A stretch of DNA of 64,000 nt, from assembly GCF_040712315.1 (NCBI RefSeq), contig NC_134020.1:33825751-33889750 (forward strand), in the 5' to 3' direction. A model generated the notes under the pieces. It did not search any database. It saw nothing but the letters and a program-made list of their open reading frames with translations, and had not been told where the DNA came from. The position numbers and the translations under genes are program-made. This document shows, in pieces, positions 37,078 through 50,302 of the stretch. Origin of the DNA: Castanea sativa. Taxonomy: Eukaryota > Streptophyta > Magnoliopsida > Fagales > Fagaceae. Position 1 is the first letter of the stretch, and each line of letters opens with the position of its first letter.

Positions 37078-40000
37078 CTATTGTCCCGTTTTAGCTCGTT
37101 TCATTCCATTGGAAGTGAAAGGAGAGATGGTACCATGCGGTTGAGGGCTCTCTTCTCTAAAATTGGAATTTAGCATAGCCAGTTCCCTCAACTGTTGCCT
37201 CTTAAGAATATCTTGTGACTCATCCTGCATGGCAAAAATAGGGAAAAAAAAAAGTCCTGAGTGTATAAAAGAGACATTATAATCATGCAAGAGCAAGAAA
37301 TATTAGCAAAGGACACATGCATGAGTAAGAATTATTCCCTACTTCATCCAGAATACGCAAATTTACATGGTATCTCACTTTATACCTATTGACTTTAGAG
37401 TTTGGATTGACTACGTAATACCATGTAGAGGGCAGAAAAGAGTAAATTGATCATTCGTGTGATATAATGAACACAGAGTAAAGCCAGGATTGAAGAGTGA
37501 AAGAAAATAATAGTGAGGATCTAACATTGCCACAAGGTCTTCCAGGAAGAACCACAAACTGGTTGTATTCCAAAAGGCAATAATTCCTAATTTCATCTTT
37601 TTTAAATCGCATTCCAAATGTGATGAAGAAAAAAAAAAACATCTTCATAAATTTCTGAAAATGTCAGACTAAAAACATTCAACTGACCATGTGCAATAAA
37701 CAAAAACTAAGTTTGTTCAGTAAAAATGCACCATGCTTCTATAGTATTTGAACACTCCAGAAGGAATGAGACTGAAATGATACCACTGGTTTAAGAAGTT
37801 CTTCTAAGATTTCTTGTGCTTGTCTCAACCGCATATCAATGACATTGGCAGGTAATTCAGCCTCAATTAAAATGTGTAGCGGATCATTCAAATGCTCATA
37901 ACCTGGTCTTCCCCTCAATGCCTCCTCCTTAAGAGTAGAAAAAAGCAAAGGAGATTTACAAAAGAGTCACTAATAACTAAATTTTGAGATAAACATAAAA
38001 ATGGTCTAGGAGGATTAAAGTAGCTACTCCACCTAGCTGGAATTAAGGCTGTGTTGAGTTAATACCTTATCTGGGTCTTTTATTGAACCTTTTCCTCTAA
38101 TAAACACTCGGCAACCTGTAGAAGCTTCCACCCGCTTCAGTGAATTGCCTCTAGGGCCCAGCAGCCGCCCAACAAAGTTAAACTGAAACATATTGAAGGA
38201 TGTTACCACCCAAACTTTTTATTTTTGGTGTTTTGGTGGGGAAGGGGGGGTTTGAGGGGAGTAATTTTAGTACCCTTAAACCTCACAATTTGTAACAACT
38301 GTCCAGTGAACATATATAGATATAATTTCTTAACACTCAAAGCATTCAATGAAAATGAAAGAATTTAGACATCAATATCACATATGCATTTGTATATTGC
38401 TTACATTTGGATAGCTATAAACAGGAATCTCCAAGCGCAAAACCTTCTTGACAATATAGGAACTTGGACTTGCTGGTGCCGCTTGCCAGTCCATATTCAT
38501 CCCTTGTGGTCCTCCTAACCGCTGTTACATAATGAACCCAAGATCTTAGTACTGTAACAAGAATGACACTCACTGAGTTCAAAAAAAGTAGGGAAAAAAG
38601 GAAAATCAAAGCAGAGAAATATTGAAATTTGAAAGGAACAGAGAAGCCTAGACGTCAAGTTCTACCTAGTCTAAATGACGAGCAGTGAGTTAAATTATAA
38701 CAGAAAACACATAATTTTAAAATACATATATTCAACTTGTGCAGCAGTTCATGGGAATAGACACAAACAATAGGGGAAAAAAATTGAACATCTAACAAAA
38801 CTAGAAGTTGCTAATCATTTTTTGACGTTATTAATAAGAAATTGATGGTACACGTTGCCTAATGATCTAATAGCATATACCATGCATTTTGTTTTAAGTT
38901 CAATCAAGAGTCCAACTCTTCAAGGTCCCCAGGATGCTATTGAACATTTCTCAGACTTCTTACAGTTCTTATTAAATTATCCCTAGCAATGTTCAAGTAC
39001 TACATAGATTTGCAGATTTTTAAACAATTCCACTTGCAACATTTGATGGACCCCAACACAAGTAAAGCTTCTTGTAAGAAATTCCCCATGGATTGAATTC
39101 TATGAAATTCACCCTCATATCCCCATTAATACCTGCACCTGCATACCATTTGGACCTAAGAACTGAGAATGCATGCATCTTGTATATTAATTTCGGGTCT
39201 AAATAAACTGTCTTAACCTGAATGTAGAAGGAGGAACCTGAGTCAGGGGAGTATGGCATTAAGGAATAGTTATCTTAGCTTGAGGTAAACTGAAATGCAT
39301 GGAGCATATTACATAGGATGTCAAACATTAGTTCATTCCATGGCTAGTATTTTCAATTGGCAAGTTACACACACTCTCTATGGATTTTGAACCCACGACT
39401 TTGACCTCCACGCATTTCTTTATGAAAAAGCAGGTGTCATTTGAGCTATTGCTCATTGGCTATTATTTTTGGACAACTAGTAACAAACCCTTTTTAAATT
39501 TTTCACTAAAATCAGTGAAGCATGCACCATCTGGTACGCATAAATCGGCACTAAGCATCAGGATAAATGACACAGCTTAAGGTACGGTTACTTGTTATTA
39601 GGGCAAGATATTTAGCTTCATTTTATTTTTCATATTTCAGTCTAAATTATGAAATATTGTTATGGCACGAATGGCCACCTGAACACAACCAATGCCATTT
39701 ACAAATCAAACACTACTTTCCACATTCCTGGGCATGTTCTCCCCATCTATTCTCACATACTTTCATAAGAAGATGTGAAGCAAAACAGAGGGAATCATAT
39801 GATATACTAATAGGCAGCTTATACATGCAATACGAGATGCATACCTTCCACAACTAACTTTGAACTATTGGCAATGCATCAGCACTACCCTATGAACTAA
39901 TTGTAATTATTAAATGGGGCAAAAACCAGATATTCATAATTTAAACATTGTTGAACTGCCAATGCAATAGGTTGATGATAGGAAGCAGAAACATGTAGCA

Positions 40001-41408
40001 AAATGGCCTTCTGAACCAAGTGTAATCTAATATACGGCCAACACTTCTGGCTTGAATTAAGAAGTGCACCACATTGACATCATCTCTAATTGGTTAAGTT
40101 GTGTGCATTTGGTTTAGCTTTTTCTAGAGATTATTTAGCTTATTTGTTTATGCACAGCTTTTTAAAGCTTAGCTTTTTGTTTACCCACTTTCAGCAAATA
40201 AGCCAATCCAAATACGCTAAATCATACAGTGCCCTTTATACGAGTTCTCCTTTCGTAGTCCAAGAATGTCATGTTTCTAAGCCGACACGGATAAATTTTG
40301 TATGTCTAGACATATTTGATCATATTCTCTAAATACAATTGGAAAGAATAATATCCATATATTATAGTGGGATGGAAGAAGAATGTTAAAACCGAAGACC
40401 GGAGAAGTAGACTGAAGGGGCTATTCTGAGATTGACAAAGTTGCAATTACTTACATCATGCGGCAGGCCATTCCAACCATTGAAGCCTGTTCCTCTATTA
40501 TTTGCCATCATGTCAAATGAAGCCATAGGGCTAGGGCTTCCACGCTGCAGTCTGTCAAAGTCACTAAGCCCATGATTGGGGATCATTCCAGAAACCCGTA
40601 ATATCTCTGTCACATATAAAAATACAAAAATTAAAGATTTCTCTTTTCACTATGTAGAATATGACTCTGCGAAAATTGAAAAGCGAACTATTGCCCTTAC
40701 AAGGTTCATAAGATTATAAAAGACTGCAGTACAATCAAACTAACATAGACCATTTGATTAAATCAACTTTGATCAATTTTGCAGGAGAGCCATCACATTC
40801 GTTTCCAAATCCCATTTTAAAGATGTGGTAGACAACATTACCCAAAGTAAGCATGTTTTTTTAATCTCTCAAGAGAATTTTATCAAACAAGAAACAAGAG
40901 TTGGACCATTAAGAACTGTAAAAACGTGTAGTCCTCTTATTTATGTTTTAAGCAATATATAGATAATAGATTCAACTATTCAATTTGGTCTTCCTAACAA
41001 AGAAGTTGAATTCCATGGATTTATATTAATTTTAATTTTGCTGCTAAGTATCACAAATCCTTCCTAGAAGGATCGGATAATCTAACATGAACCAAGACAA
41101 ACTTGGATCCGAAAAAACCAACCTTGATTCAAGAGTCGGCTACAAATAGGAAGGACTTGCACGAAGGGTACAAGTTTCTGGTACTCTGCTAACAGCTCTG
41201 TCAAGTACTGACTGGAAAACACAACAACAAACGATACATAAACAAAAACATCCACAGATTAAAAGGGTGTCAGAAAGTGAACATGAAAACCAGAAATTCT
41301 TATAAAGTTGTGAACTTTGATTGCTTGCCTGTCCACATCCGAGGTACTTCTCATATGTGGAGACACAGTTCTTGCAGGCGAGAAATTTTGTGTGTATAAA
41401 CCTGACAT
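37078..41408 (-). CDS. STAR/quaking-like KH-domain RNA-binding protein (At2g38610/At3g08620 type)
   Basis: Seven coding exons, read from the right, join in frame to 281 aa: 41408-41329, 41211-41123, 40606-40455, 38521-38405, 38182-38066, 37927-37784, 37224-37078. The protein starts [21 protein letters not shown] helical dimerisation-type segment follows ([20 protein letters not shown], residues 28-47). The KH domain has [14 protein letters not shown] with the GPRG loop at about 155-158, and continues through [20 protein letters not shown]. The tail ends [17 protein letters not shown] proteins of this type bind RNA in splicing or mRNA regulation; the rice relative SPIN1 is linked to flowering. 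Intron 1 appears to use a GC donor (GACAG/GCAAGC at 41329/41328). The third coding intron is 1.9 kb and holds a MITE. Confidence 0.93.
40101..40220. mobile_element. Palindromic MITE in intron 3 of the KH gene
   Basis: GTGCATTTGGTTTAGCTTTT at the left and AGCCAATCCAAATACGCTAA at the right are imperfect complements. The interior shares AGCTTTTTAAA and TTTCAGCAAATAAG with the MITE at 14494-14654, so both belong to one family. Confidence 0.65.
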
Positions 41409-41930
41409 GAATTTAACAATAATATACGCAACCCCAGATGAAAAAATAGAGAATAAGAGTCAATCTTTGATTGTAGAGATGAGATGTACACAGCAAACTC
41501 CAAAGGTTTGTCAACGATACCGAACCATTCTGAGATAAATATTGGGGAAGAAGAAGAAAGAAGATAAGGGTTACAACAAAGACTAAATATTATTGATGAG
41601 GGTACAACAAATAAGGGGTTTTTTTTTTCTTTTCTTATTGTAATGATTTTCTTAATGCAGTAGTAATGGTGGGGTTTTAAATAGGAGAGGGTTTAAATGG
41701 TTTTTGTGTTTTGGGGTCGGTGTGTTTGAAAATTTTCCAAAGGTGCTTCTTTGTGTACTTGTGTGTAGGTATGAGAGAGAGAGAGAGAGAGAGAGGTGAG
41801 GCGGTGATGGTGGTGTGGTGAGACAACGCAAGGCAAAGCAAAGCAAGGCACAAGCAGAGAGAGAGAGAGAGAGGGGGGGCGTTTTGTTGCTCATTGATTC
41901 ATTGTCATTAGGTAGTGTTGTGTGTGTGTT
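41409..41930 (-). promoter_or_regulatory. 5' leader/promoter region of the KH gene, CT-rich in sense
   Basis: Read in gene direction the sequence holds CT-rich tracts: GA microsatellites on the plus strand at about 41771-41793 and 41859-41873, and TTCTTCTTTC words near 41550-41565. Pyrimidine-rich leaders are common in plant genes. The minus-strand ORF at 41652-41894 follows the microsatellites and is unlikely to be a gene. No confident TATA box was found. Confidence 0.45.
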
Positions 41931-42178
41931 GGCTATGAGATTTTTGAATTGCCACGTTGACAGTTGACACTGACAGCAACAGCGCCAATGTTGTACACTC
42001 TCTTGTTACAGCGCGTGGAGATACGTGTTCAATCATGGTCCAACTTATTAATGCTACTAGCCCTACTACTTAGTAATGAGACACTGAAATATGGACAAGG
42101 TTGGCGATTTATAAAAGAAAAAAAAAAGTTTAATGGATCTCACAAAATATTAGTTTATGAAATATTTAGGGTCCGTAT

Positions 42179-42319
42179 GGTATGTGTGTTTAAATTACAA
42201 TTTTTAAGTTTAAAATATTTAAAAAAAAAATACGTGTGGATAAAAAAGTATTTGAAAATACATGTAATGTTGGTTAAAAATTGAAAATTGTTGTTTAAAA
42301 TTATGTACCAAACACCCCC
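42179..42319. mobile_element. Harbinger-like MITE, 141 bp
   Basis: GGGTCCGTATGGTATG at the left and the complement of the right end, GGGGGTGTTTGGTACA, are similar, with TTTAAA on both arms, and TTA flanks both sides (42176-42178 and 42320-42322). It has no ORF and is the shortest of the group in the window. Confidence 0.7.
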
Positions 42320-42322
42320 TTA

Positions 42323-45221
42323 GAAACTTTCTTTTGAAAAAATAAAAAAGTAATTGAATTTTTTTTATAGCTTTTATATTTTTCTATGAAACTAGTATCA
42401 AATCTTTCATTAAATAATTCATTAATAAATGCTCTAAGGATACTCATTAACTAAACCCTTTATAAAATTATTCAAGTGTATCATTTAAATCAATTTGGAG
42501 GTAAAAATTTTTTATGAAGTATTGAATGGGTGGTAAACCCCGGGTGCAAATCTGCATTTTTTTTTTTGTATTTCACTTTATATTATACAAATTATAATAT
42601 GTCATGTGTCTAGGGTTTTAAAAAAAAAATAAACTTTGATTTTTTATAATAAAAAGTAAAAATAATATATGACAAGTCGTGATTGGTGAAACATAAAGTA
42701 ACAAAAAAAAAAAAAAGACAAATGATTTGTATTCAACAAAGTACATATGTTACTATATAATTTTATAATGTAACTAACAAGTCAATTTAGATCTCAGTTA
42801 TGGAATTAACTAATATGGTGCAAAACTAAATAAACATCAATAAAATAAATAAATAACACACAATATGGTAATTCAAGAAAAACCAATTGAACAATTGTTC
42901 CAAAATAAAAACATTGGGAGAAAACCTTCCTAGATAGAACATTTCATTATAACAAGAAAAGTTATTACAATCTAAGTAAAACATTTACCTAGACTCTACA
43001 ACGATTTAACCTGTAAACCAATTTACAAGATAAACCCTCTACTACTCCAAAACTTCTAAACTTTTCACTTATATAAATGCTCACAAATGACACAATCATG
43101 ATCACAACCAAAACCTCCAACCGATTCCAATAACCTCTTGAAAATTTGTACCCTGTAGTAGCATTAAGATGAATGCTTTATGGTTTCATCGGATGTCCAA
43201 CACTCTTTTTGATATTGGGGTATGGAACAATAACCTCTCAGCGATATTAAATGGATACAATATTCAATGGGTGAGGTAGAACCTAGGCCGGTGGCTTTTT
43301 GCAAAGGTTTCAGTCAATCCAACTGTCAGGCGAATGTCACGTGAACTCCTCTAGAAGTCTACATTGATGAGTGCAACCTCAAGCGAACGTGAGGCAAATG
43401 TCTTTGTACATAATTAACAAACACTAAAATGAACCTAACAGAAGTTAAGTCAATTTTATAATGAATCGAGCCATTTTTAATTTAAAAGTATAATTATTAT
43501 TTTGGCTAAATTGCAAATTACATTTCTAAAGTTTAACTACTCTACTTGCATCAGCAACCCCTCTATTCATATTTTCTATTAAATGTCAAATAAACTTGTC
43601 ACGCATGTTTAGTTTATCCAATAAAATAATGTCATATTATTTTTGTAACCTAAAAAAATTAAAATTTGAAAATGACATGACATGATAAAAATGACATGGC
43701 ATCACTTTATTGGATAAAACTAAACACGCACATTTAACAAAAAAATGTGAACAAATGAGCTACTTATGCAAATAGAATAGAACTTCAAGGATCAAATTAA
43801 AACGCTCTCAAAATTTAAGGGTGTAACTTGCTATTTAGCATATTATTTTTATAATTTAGTTTTGTTATATTTTTATAATGTAATGACTAATGAGAGCAGT
43901 TTAAAAGTATGTTTAAGTTAACAAAAGTGGGGTCTGTATTTCACGCTCCCTAGGGGAGGTGGATGCATGGTGTTGGTACATTGGGATTGGCGGGGGTAGC
44001 CTTTGCTCGCATCAGCTCGTCGGTTTCTGAATATTCGCATCCCCAAATAGGTTATTACGGTCTACGTTACACCGCAACCAGAAGATCTACATTACTTTTC
44101 TCTATCCAATTTTTTCTCACAATCATTTAAGACACCAACTTTTTTTTTTCATTTCTTTTTTAATATTTCACTATTTGGCTCAGTAAAAAAAAAAAAAAAG
44201 GTAATTGTTAAGGTTTAAAATTTTATTATTATTATTTAAACGTGAATAGAAGGGGAATATAAAACAAACTCCACCACCTAAAACGTGATTTATGTTTTTT
44301 TTTTTTTTGAGAAAACAACGTGATTTATGTTTGATTAACGATTGTGCTATTCTTTTTCAAACCCCCTGTATTATGAAGTCTAGAATCTAGAACTATAGTT
44401 TTACTTTTTAGATTGAGTTTTGCTCATATATCAATAAATTATTTTAGAAAATTTTTTATAAGAAAATAAAAAAGATAATTAATTTTTTCAATTTTTCATA
44501 AAATATTTCTTAAAATTGATAATTTTGTATACACTTGTGACTAGACATACATTAACCCGAACCTTTTAAATTTAGCACATTTTTACTTCTTATTTTTACC
44601 TAAATTTGCTAAAAATGTAACTTATTATTTTAAGTCATTTTTTTTTCAAATACACACAAGTCACAATCAAGCTCTTTAGTTTATCTCTACTCTATATATA
44701 TATAAAATTGAAACTTTTGAAACTCCCATAATTTTCCTCGTTAGCACAATATTTAAATAAAATTATTATTTTATTTAAATAAAATTATTTTTGTTTAGTC
44801 CAAACTTAACACGGAGTAAAACTCTATATATTTAACAAGTCCAACTTAAACTTAAACTCAAACTCATCATTATCATTAATATTTAAATAAAATTATCATT
44901 TTATCTATCTATCTACACACACACACACATAACCGAAACCTCTAATGAGTCATTTAAAAAAAAATATAACGTGTGATCTTTTTTAAAACTAAATAGTGAG
45001 AGAGTCCTAATAAGAGTCTCTTTCTCTTTTTTCCTTCATCCTAAAGCTTTTTTTTTTTACGTGAGTCTTTTTTTTTCTTTTTTTGAAACCTAAAGCGAAT
45101 CATTTAAAAAAAAAAATCTAACATGAGGTCTAATTAAAAAAAATTATAATTATTTTTTTAATCCTAATTCTAATGTAGGTCTTTCAAAAAGTCAAAAATT
45201 TCGATTTTATATTGTATATAG
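42323..45221. other. AT-rich spacer with a GC-richer block of unknown origin
   Basis: No exon is recognised. At about 43925-44100 a GC-richer block begins GGTCTGTATTTCACGCTCCC and ends near AACCAGAAGATCTACAT. It differs from its surroundings and may be a piece of a retroelement, but I do not recognise it. The stretch at about 42880-43420 may also be retroelement debris; no domain is visible. Confidence 0.4.
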
Positions 45222-45240
45222 ATAATAATAATAATAATAA
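45222..45240. repeat. (ATA)n microsatellite
   Basis: About six ATA units. Confidence 0.85.
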
Positions 45241-45307
45241 TGTGGCAAGCTCTAAGGATATGAGAATGCAATTTGTAGATCTACTATCAAGATAACATAG
45301 ATTAGAT

Positions 45308-45469
45308 CATAGTTTTTAAAATTGGACCGGATCGGCCGGTCCGACCAATTCAACCAGGAACCGGGAGCCGTTTCGGTCCAGTTAAAACTCTCAAAACTGG
45401 TCAAAAACTGGGCAAAAACCAATTTTTTTTTTAAATGGATCGATGCTCGGTTCAGTTTTTAAAACCATG
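45308..45469. mobile_element. Small hAT element with perfect 8 bp target duplication
   Basis: The element begins CATAGTTTTTAAAATTGG and ends CAGTTTTTAAAACCATG. GATTAGAT flanks it on both sides (45300-45307 and 45470-45477), a perfect 8 bp duplication as made by hAT transposases. Its interior has GGACCGG, GGTCCGACC and GAACCGG words. It is the short relative of the element at 1982-3617. Confidence 0.85.
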
Positions 45470-45800
45470 GATTAGATTGGTGGTAGATAGTAGATTTAAT
45501 TGCAGTTCAGTATTATGTGAAGTCATCATCATAGAATAGCCCACACTAGAATATGTTATTAATAAAGAATTTTTCTAAACAATTATATTGAACAAAAAAT
45601 TACTTATTTTCATGCATTTTCAAGTTATACATTTTTTAAAGTTAAGTCATAAATCTTTAAGCAAAATAAGTACTTTTAATTTCTATTTAACTATTACGTA
45701 CATCGCACAGGTTAGTGACTAGTCTAATTCTAAAATAAATAAATAAAAGTTTATCTCTAATATTTTTAAATATTCTTTTCCCTACTATCAAGTCAAATTT

Positions 45801-45983
45801 ATATCTCTTTGTGGGCTCTAGTTAACTTAATTGATAAAGTCTCTGAGAGTTGAATAAGAGATTTGAAGTTCAATCTCTGCCTACACTAAAAACTGAGTGG
45901 TGTCTTGGTCTGATGAAAAAGAACTATCATCATGAGCAAATGCTATAAGTTGAAACTCTCTAAAAAAAAATCGATATTTCTTT
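45801..45983 (+). mobile_element. SINE, second copy of the intron 14 family
   Basis: The body (45811-about 45970) aligns with the SINE at 14086-14249. It shares TTAATTGATAAAG near the A box, AATAAGAGATTT, a decayed B box (AAGTTCAATCTC) and TGGTGTCTTGGTCTGATGA, and ends in an A-run. The flanks ATATCTCTTT (45801-45810) and ATATTTCTTT (45974-45983) are a 9-of-10 target duplication, so it is older than the intron 14 copy. Confidence 0.8.
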
Positions 45984-46063
45984 CTTTTCCTTTTTCCTGC
46001 AAAATAGGAAACAAGAGTTCTAACTAAATACAAACCGTTATTTTTTTAATTTAAAATTCCACT

Positions 46064-46066
<3 letters not shown>

Positions 46067-46113
<47 letters not shown>
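46067..46113. repeat. (AT)n microsatellite
   Basis: About 23 uninterrupted AT units. Confidence 0.95.
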
Positions 46114-46116
<3 letters not shown>

Positions 46117-48763
46117 TATATATTCAAGCTTATTTAAAGGATTTCAAAATTATATTTTCTACATGTACGAAAGAGTTTAATAAATTTAAATTTATCCAAA
46201 AACAAATGATTTTATTGTCTTTTATTTTGTGTATAAATATGAAATTTGATAATTATGATTATTATTAATAAGCATTTATTATTATTGTGTTTGCATATGA
46301 AATATTAAATAGAAATTTGATAATTATTGTAGTTATTAATGGGTACTTAATCTTTATTATGATTATGTTTTTTATATGGAACTATTAAATATATATATAT
46401 AATATGGTAATTATTAATAGGTAATTATTATGGTTGTATTTCTATATAGAACTATCTATTCTATTAAGAAATTATGACACTTCAAGACCTTAATTGATGG
46501 TTTAAATATAGAATAGAGTTTAAACTCAATTAAAGAAAATATATATTAAAAAAACTGACGTATAAAATTGTGAGGTTTTTAGAACTTATATAAAATATCA
46601 CGAGCTCAACTATATTGTCTTCATGATCTTATTTGTCATCTAAGCCAAATTAATAAGCATATCGCTAATCTCGTAGAGTCCATAAATCAATCTCTCACTA
46701 CTAGCTAGTAGGTACAATTGCCACCCTGAGAGCATAAGCCACACAATTACTGTCAATATGATGGTTGTATATGCATTGGGTTGAAAATACCCTCCAACCC
46801 AACCATGCACACCTTAGAAGAAATTTCAAGGCTAGTTATCTAAAATTTGGAGAAAAACCCATTAACTCTTCCTTGGAAATGCCTTGTAGGTATACACTTA
46901 CGAAAAAGATTCTCTACATTTCTTAGTTAAAGATTTTATTTTCTTAGATCTAACAATATACAAAATGTCAAGTCACAAGTTATATGGGTTGACCCAATCT
47001 TTGTCAGGAAAAAAAAAGAAAAGAAAAAACAAGTCAAGTCATGAGTCAAATTATTTTTATGCTGGATGAAAAAGTTCGATTTGGGTTTACTATTTTCCTT
47101 TGGGTCCAACTTGAGTCCAATTTTGCAAAGCCTAGTATACGTCATGTATGTTAGGTAAAACTGACTCTATCTAGACTAGCAAATGATAAGAGTTTTTAGC
47201 TCTCTTAGTTAAAACATGTGCTAAACCATTACATTGCTTGCAAAATGTGAGAGAGAGACGAGTTAGATGATACGAGTGAAATGGGAAATGTGTGCCTCAT
47301 TTCTTTTGATAGTATTGATTTATTGTCTTTGAAACCAGCCTCAAAGATCACATTGTCAAATTTTTCCAATCTTTAACTAGACCATTTCACTCTCCACTCA
47401 TGAAATATCTTGAAAACCTTATGTATGGATATTCCGATATTGTAGTCAACACGGTCCAAACCAATGAACTTTCCATTTGGTATCTCGTAGGGGTTGATAC
47501 TTGAAACAAATCAATTTCAAACGATGCTGATGATTATTTATTTTTATTTTCTTTTTGGAGAAGCAATCGAAGAGGATTCTAATATATGTAATTCACTAGT
47601 AAGTAGTAATTGAACCCGTGCTCACATTTGGGAGTTTTGAAAGAACGACAAGCCTTACGGCTGTTTTCGAGACTTGGGAGCAATTGGTAGGTTGAGCTAA
47701 TGAGTCTGGTTAAGCATATATTTTTTTTACCATTTGGAATTACTAAAATGTGTCTGGTTAATCATTTTTTTAATTCATAAAAACATAACCAATATAGTAA
47801 ATTACAAACCAGAAAATTATGGGATCAAATAGGACCCACTTAGTCATATACCTTCACGGGTTTGAACTTTTCTAAATTATTATATGGCACTGAATGTGTA
47901 TGAAAGTCTTTAAGCTAGCTATCACATGAATTGAAAGGGTTGAACCAACAAACCTAAACCAGCCCATGTATCTTTTAATAATTAACCCCAACCTCTCTTC
48001 ATGTTCGCTTTTCATCTCTGACAAACACGCCCGAGCAATCACACTAGTAGAATTTATTCCCGGATTTTGTTCTAGTGGTAGTATGGTTTAGTTTTCACGA
48101 ATTAAACACAGTGATAGCACAAAAGTTTACTAGAGAAATATTCTAATTTTATTATTTATACACAAAGTACAAAGTAAATCAAGGTCCTTTAACACAAAAA
48201 ACTCACCCAGGGATTGTTTGATAAATTGCCTTTCACAATGTTACAACATACAGTGCTCAATCAAAAGAGGATAAAATGTTTTTCCTTATACAACACACTC
48301 TGTATTCTCTCTACAATATAGAGTTGACACCCCAAGAGTCTTCCTTAAGATGAAATGTAGGGAATCACTGTTAATACGTAAACTTATATTGAAGGTTTAT
48401 TATCTTCAAAAGCAATTTTTTTTTTAAAGGTAATTTAGTAATTGAGAGATGAGGAATCTAAATCCTAGACATCATTGTTGAAAACGCCAAAATATGGTAA
48501 TGAATTACAAGGCTCTCGCTCAAAAGCAAAAATTTTAAGTTCACAAAAAAATAATTGCTGCCATACTTTAGTAGAAGTAGAAATGTTACCATTTATTATT
48601 ATTATTTTAGTGTTAGAAATGTTACCCCATTATTACTTTGTTCAGATCTGATGTAAACCCTTGAAACCCCCACATTATTGGCCTGCCTACCTAAAATTCT
48701 ATCTTAAGAAGCAGACAGATTTCCTTATAAAATTTGGAATACAAACATTTATCAGAAAACATA
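46114..48763. other. AT-rich spacer, nothing recognised
   Basis: No exon or RNA gene is recognised. ORFs here are short and lack family features. Around 48060-48360 the sequence looks like LTR or leader debris on the minus strand, but this cannot be shown. Confidence 0.45.
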
Positions 48764-48792
48764 ATATATATATATATATAATATATATATAA
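48764..48792. repeat. (TA)n microsatellite
   Basis: TA units with one phase slip. Confidence 0.85.
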
Positions 48793-49497
48793 ACGAATAC
48801 TTTGAATGACAAGCAATAAACTTAATTTTATGAGTCCAGACCAGGTCTATTATGTTCTTAATTTGTGGGCACCAGTAAAATTCACGATGCGACGTACATA
48901 GATATGTATATCACAAGAAATTTTGTACAGATTAATAAATCATATACATCATTTATCATAAGAAATGGGTGACATTATCAAGCATAGGATTCATCTAAGG
49001 TGTGCTTGAAAAAGTACATAGCAGTCAGCCATTCAGGTTGGGTCAGGGACAACAACGTATGGATCAAAACAAACCATGGGGAAGCCCCCAATTATAAAAA
49101 AATCACTCACCATCTTGTAACACATGCTGTTTTATAGTGCAATGTTGTGTAATTAAACAGTTTATTTGTCTATCCTAGTTCATTGTCTAGGTGGAAATGA
49201 TTCTATGACCTAGCTCGTCACACCCCCACCCATTATAAAATCTAACACCTTCCCTCTTTTAAAAGTTATCATAATTTTTGCATGGATGGAATGTTTTTAT
49301 TCACTAGGCTCATGCGTCCTATGTAAGACTGATATATAGAGTTTGTGATGTATATTTGTGTTAAAACCTCATTTCTTCTCTCATAATGTGTTTGTTTCTA
49401 AAAAATAAATAAAACAATCAACCTCCCCCAAAAAAATAAAAAGAAAAAAAAATCTTTATACTCGATCCACATGTCATGTACACAATGCAGCACTAGA

Positions 49498-49499
<2 letters not shown>

Positions 49500-49587
<88 letters not shown>
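49500..49587. repeat. Compound (TA)n(GA)n microsatellite
   Basis: About 18 TA units run directly into about 26 GA units. The minus-strand ORF at 49398-49616 simply reads through this repeat and is not a gene. Confidence 0.95.
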
Positions 49588-49589
<2 letters not shown>

Positions 49590-50302
49590 CCAATTAGATT
49601 TCAAATTGGAATTCAATTAGAGTCTAATTTTGCGTCATGTATCCCATCTAATTTAAGTTTTTAAATTTTTGTGCCAAGTTAATTAATTCAATCTAAAAAT
49701 TGGATTTCAATTAGAGTTTAATTTTGTGTCACGTCTCTCATTGAATGTAAGTTTTTTAATTTTTATGTCAAGTGAGTTAATTCAATGTAAATAATGAGGA
49801 GTCCAATATAAATAAACCATTTAAAAACTTAATCAAATATATTTACCATAACTATATACAGTCCATTACTAACTAGGTAATATATATATAACCAATACTT
49901 AGAGAAAATTTAATTAAATTCAAAATTAAATTTTGCTTTTATTAGCTTTCCATACAAATTAAATTATTTACATTTTTACTATTATTTTTTCTCTGAACTA
50001 ATGAGTATATTTTTTATACTTTTTCTATTTAAATATTTTGAATGCTAGGATCTTAAACATAACAAATTGTAATTGAGCTGACGACCTCGTGTGCTTATTC
50101 TTATTCAATTTAGGATATACTATTGGATCAATTTATTCTTTTATTTTGTGTTGTATTTAGTAGAATTTCACGAACAATGATTGTGAATTGATATTGTATA
50201 TGTAGTATCCAATAATGATTTTTAAAATTATATATATAATAACAGTGTAATAAGAAACTTGGTATAACCAATATCATGAAAATTGCAAGAAATAAATATT
50301 TT
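49588..50302. other. AT-rich spacer with a short internal duplication
   Basis: The motif GGA(A)TTCAATTAGAGT(C/T)TAATTTTG(C/T)GTCA occurs near 49609-49635 and again near 49702-49730. No gene is visible. Confidence 0.5.

Noticed and set aside
41652..41894. Minus-strand ORF upstream of the KH gene start
   Set aside because: It runs through two GA/CT microsatellites in the leader region; an upstream ORF role cannot be shown without transcript data.
49398..49616. Minus-strand ORF with long SL and IY runs
   Set aside because: A direct translation of the (TA)n(GA)n microsatellite.
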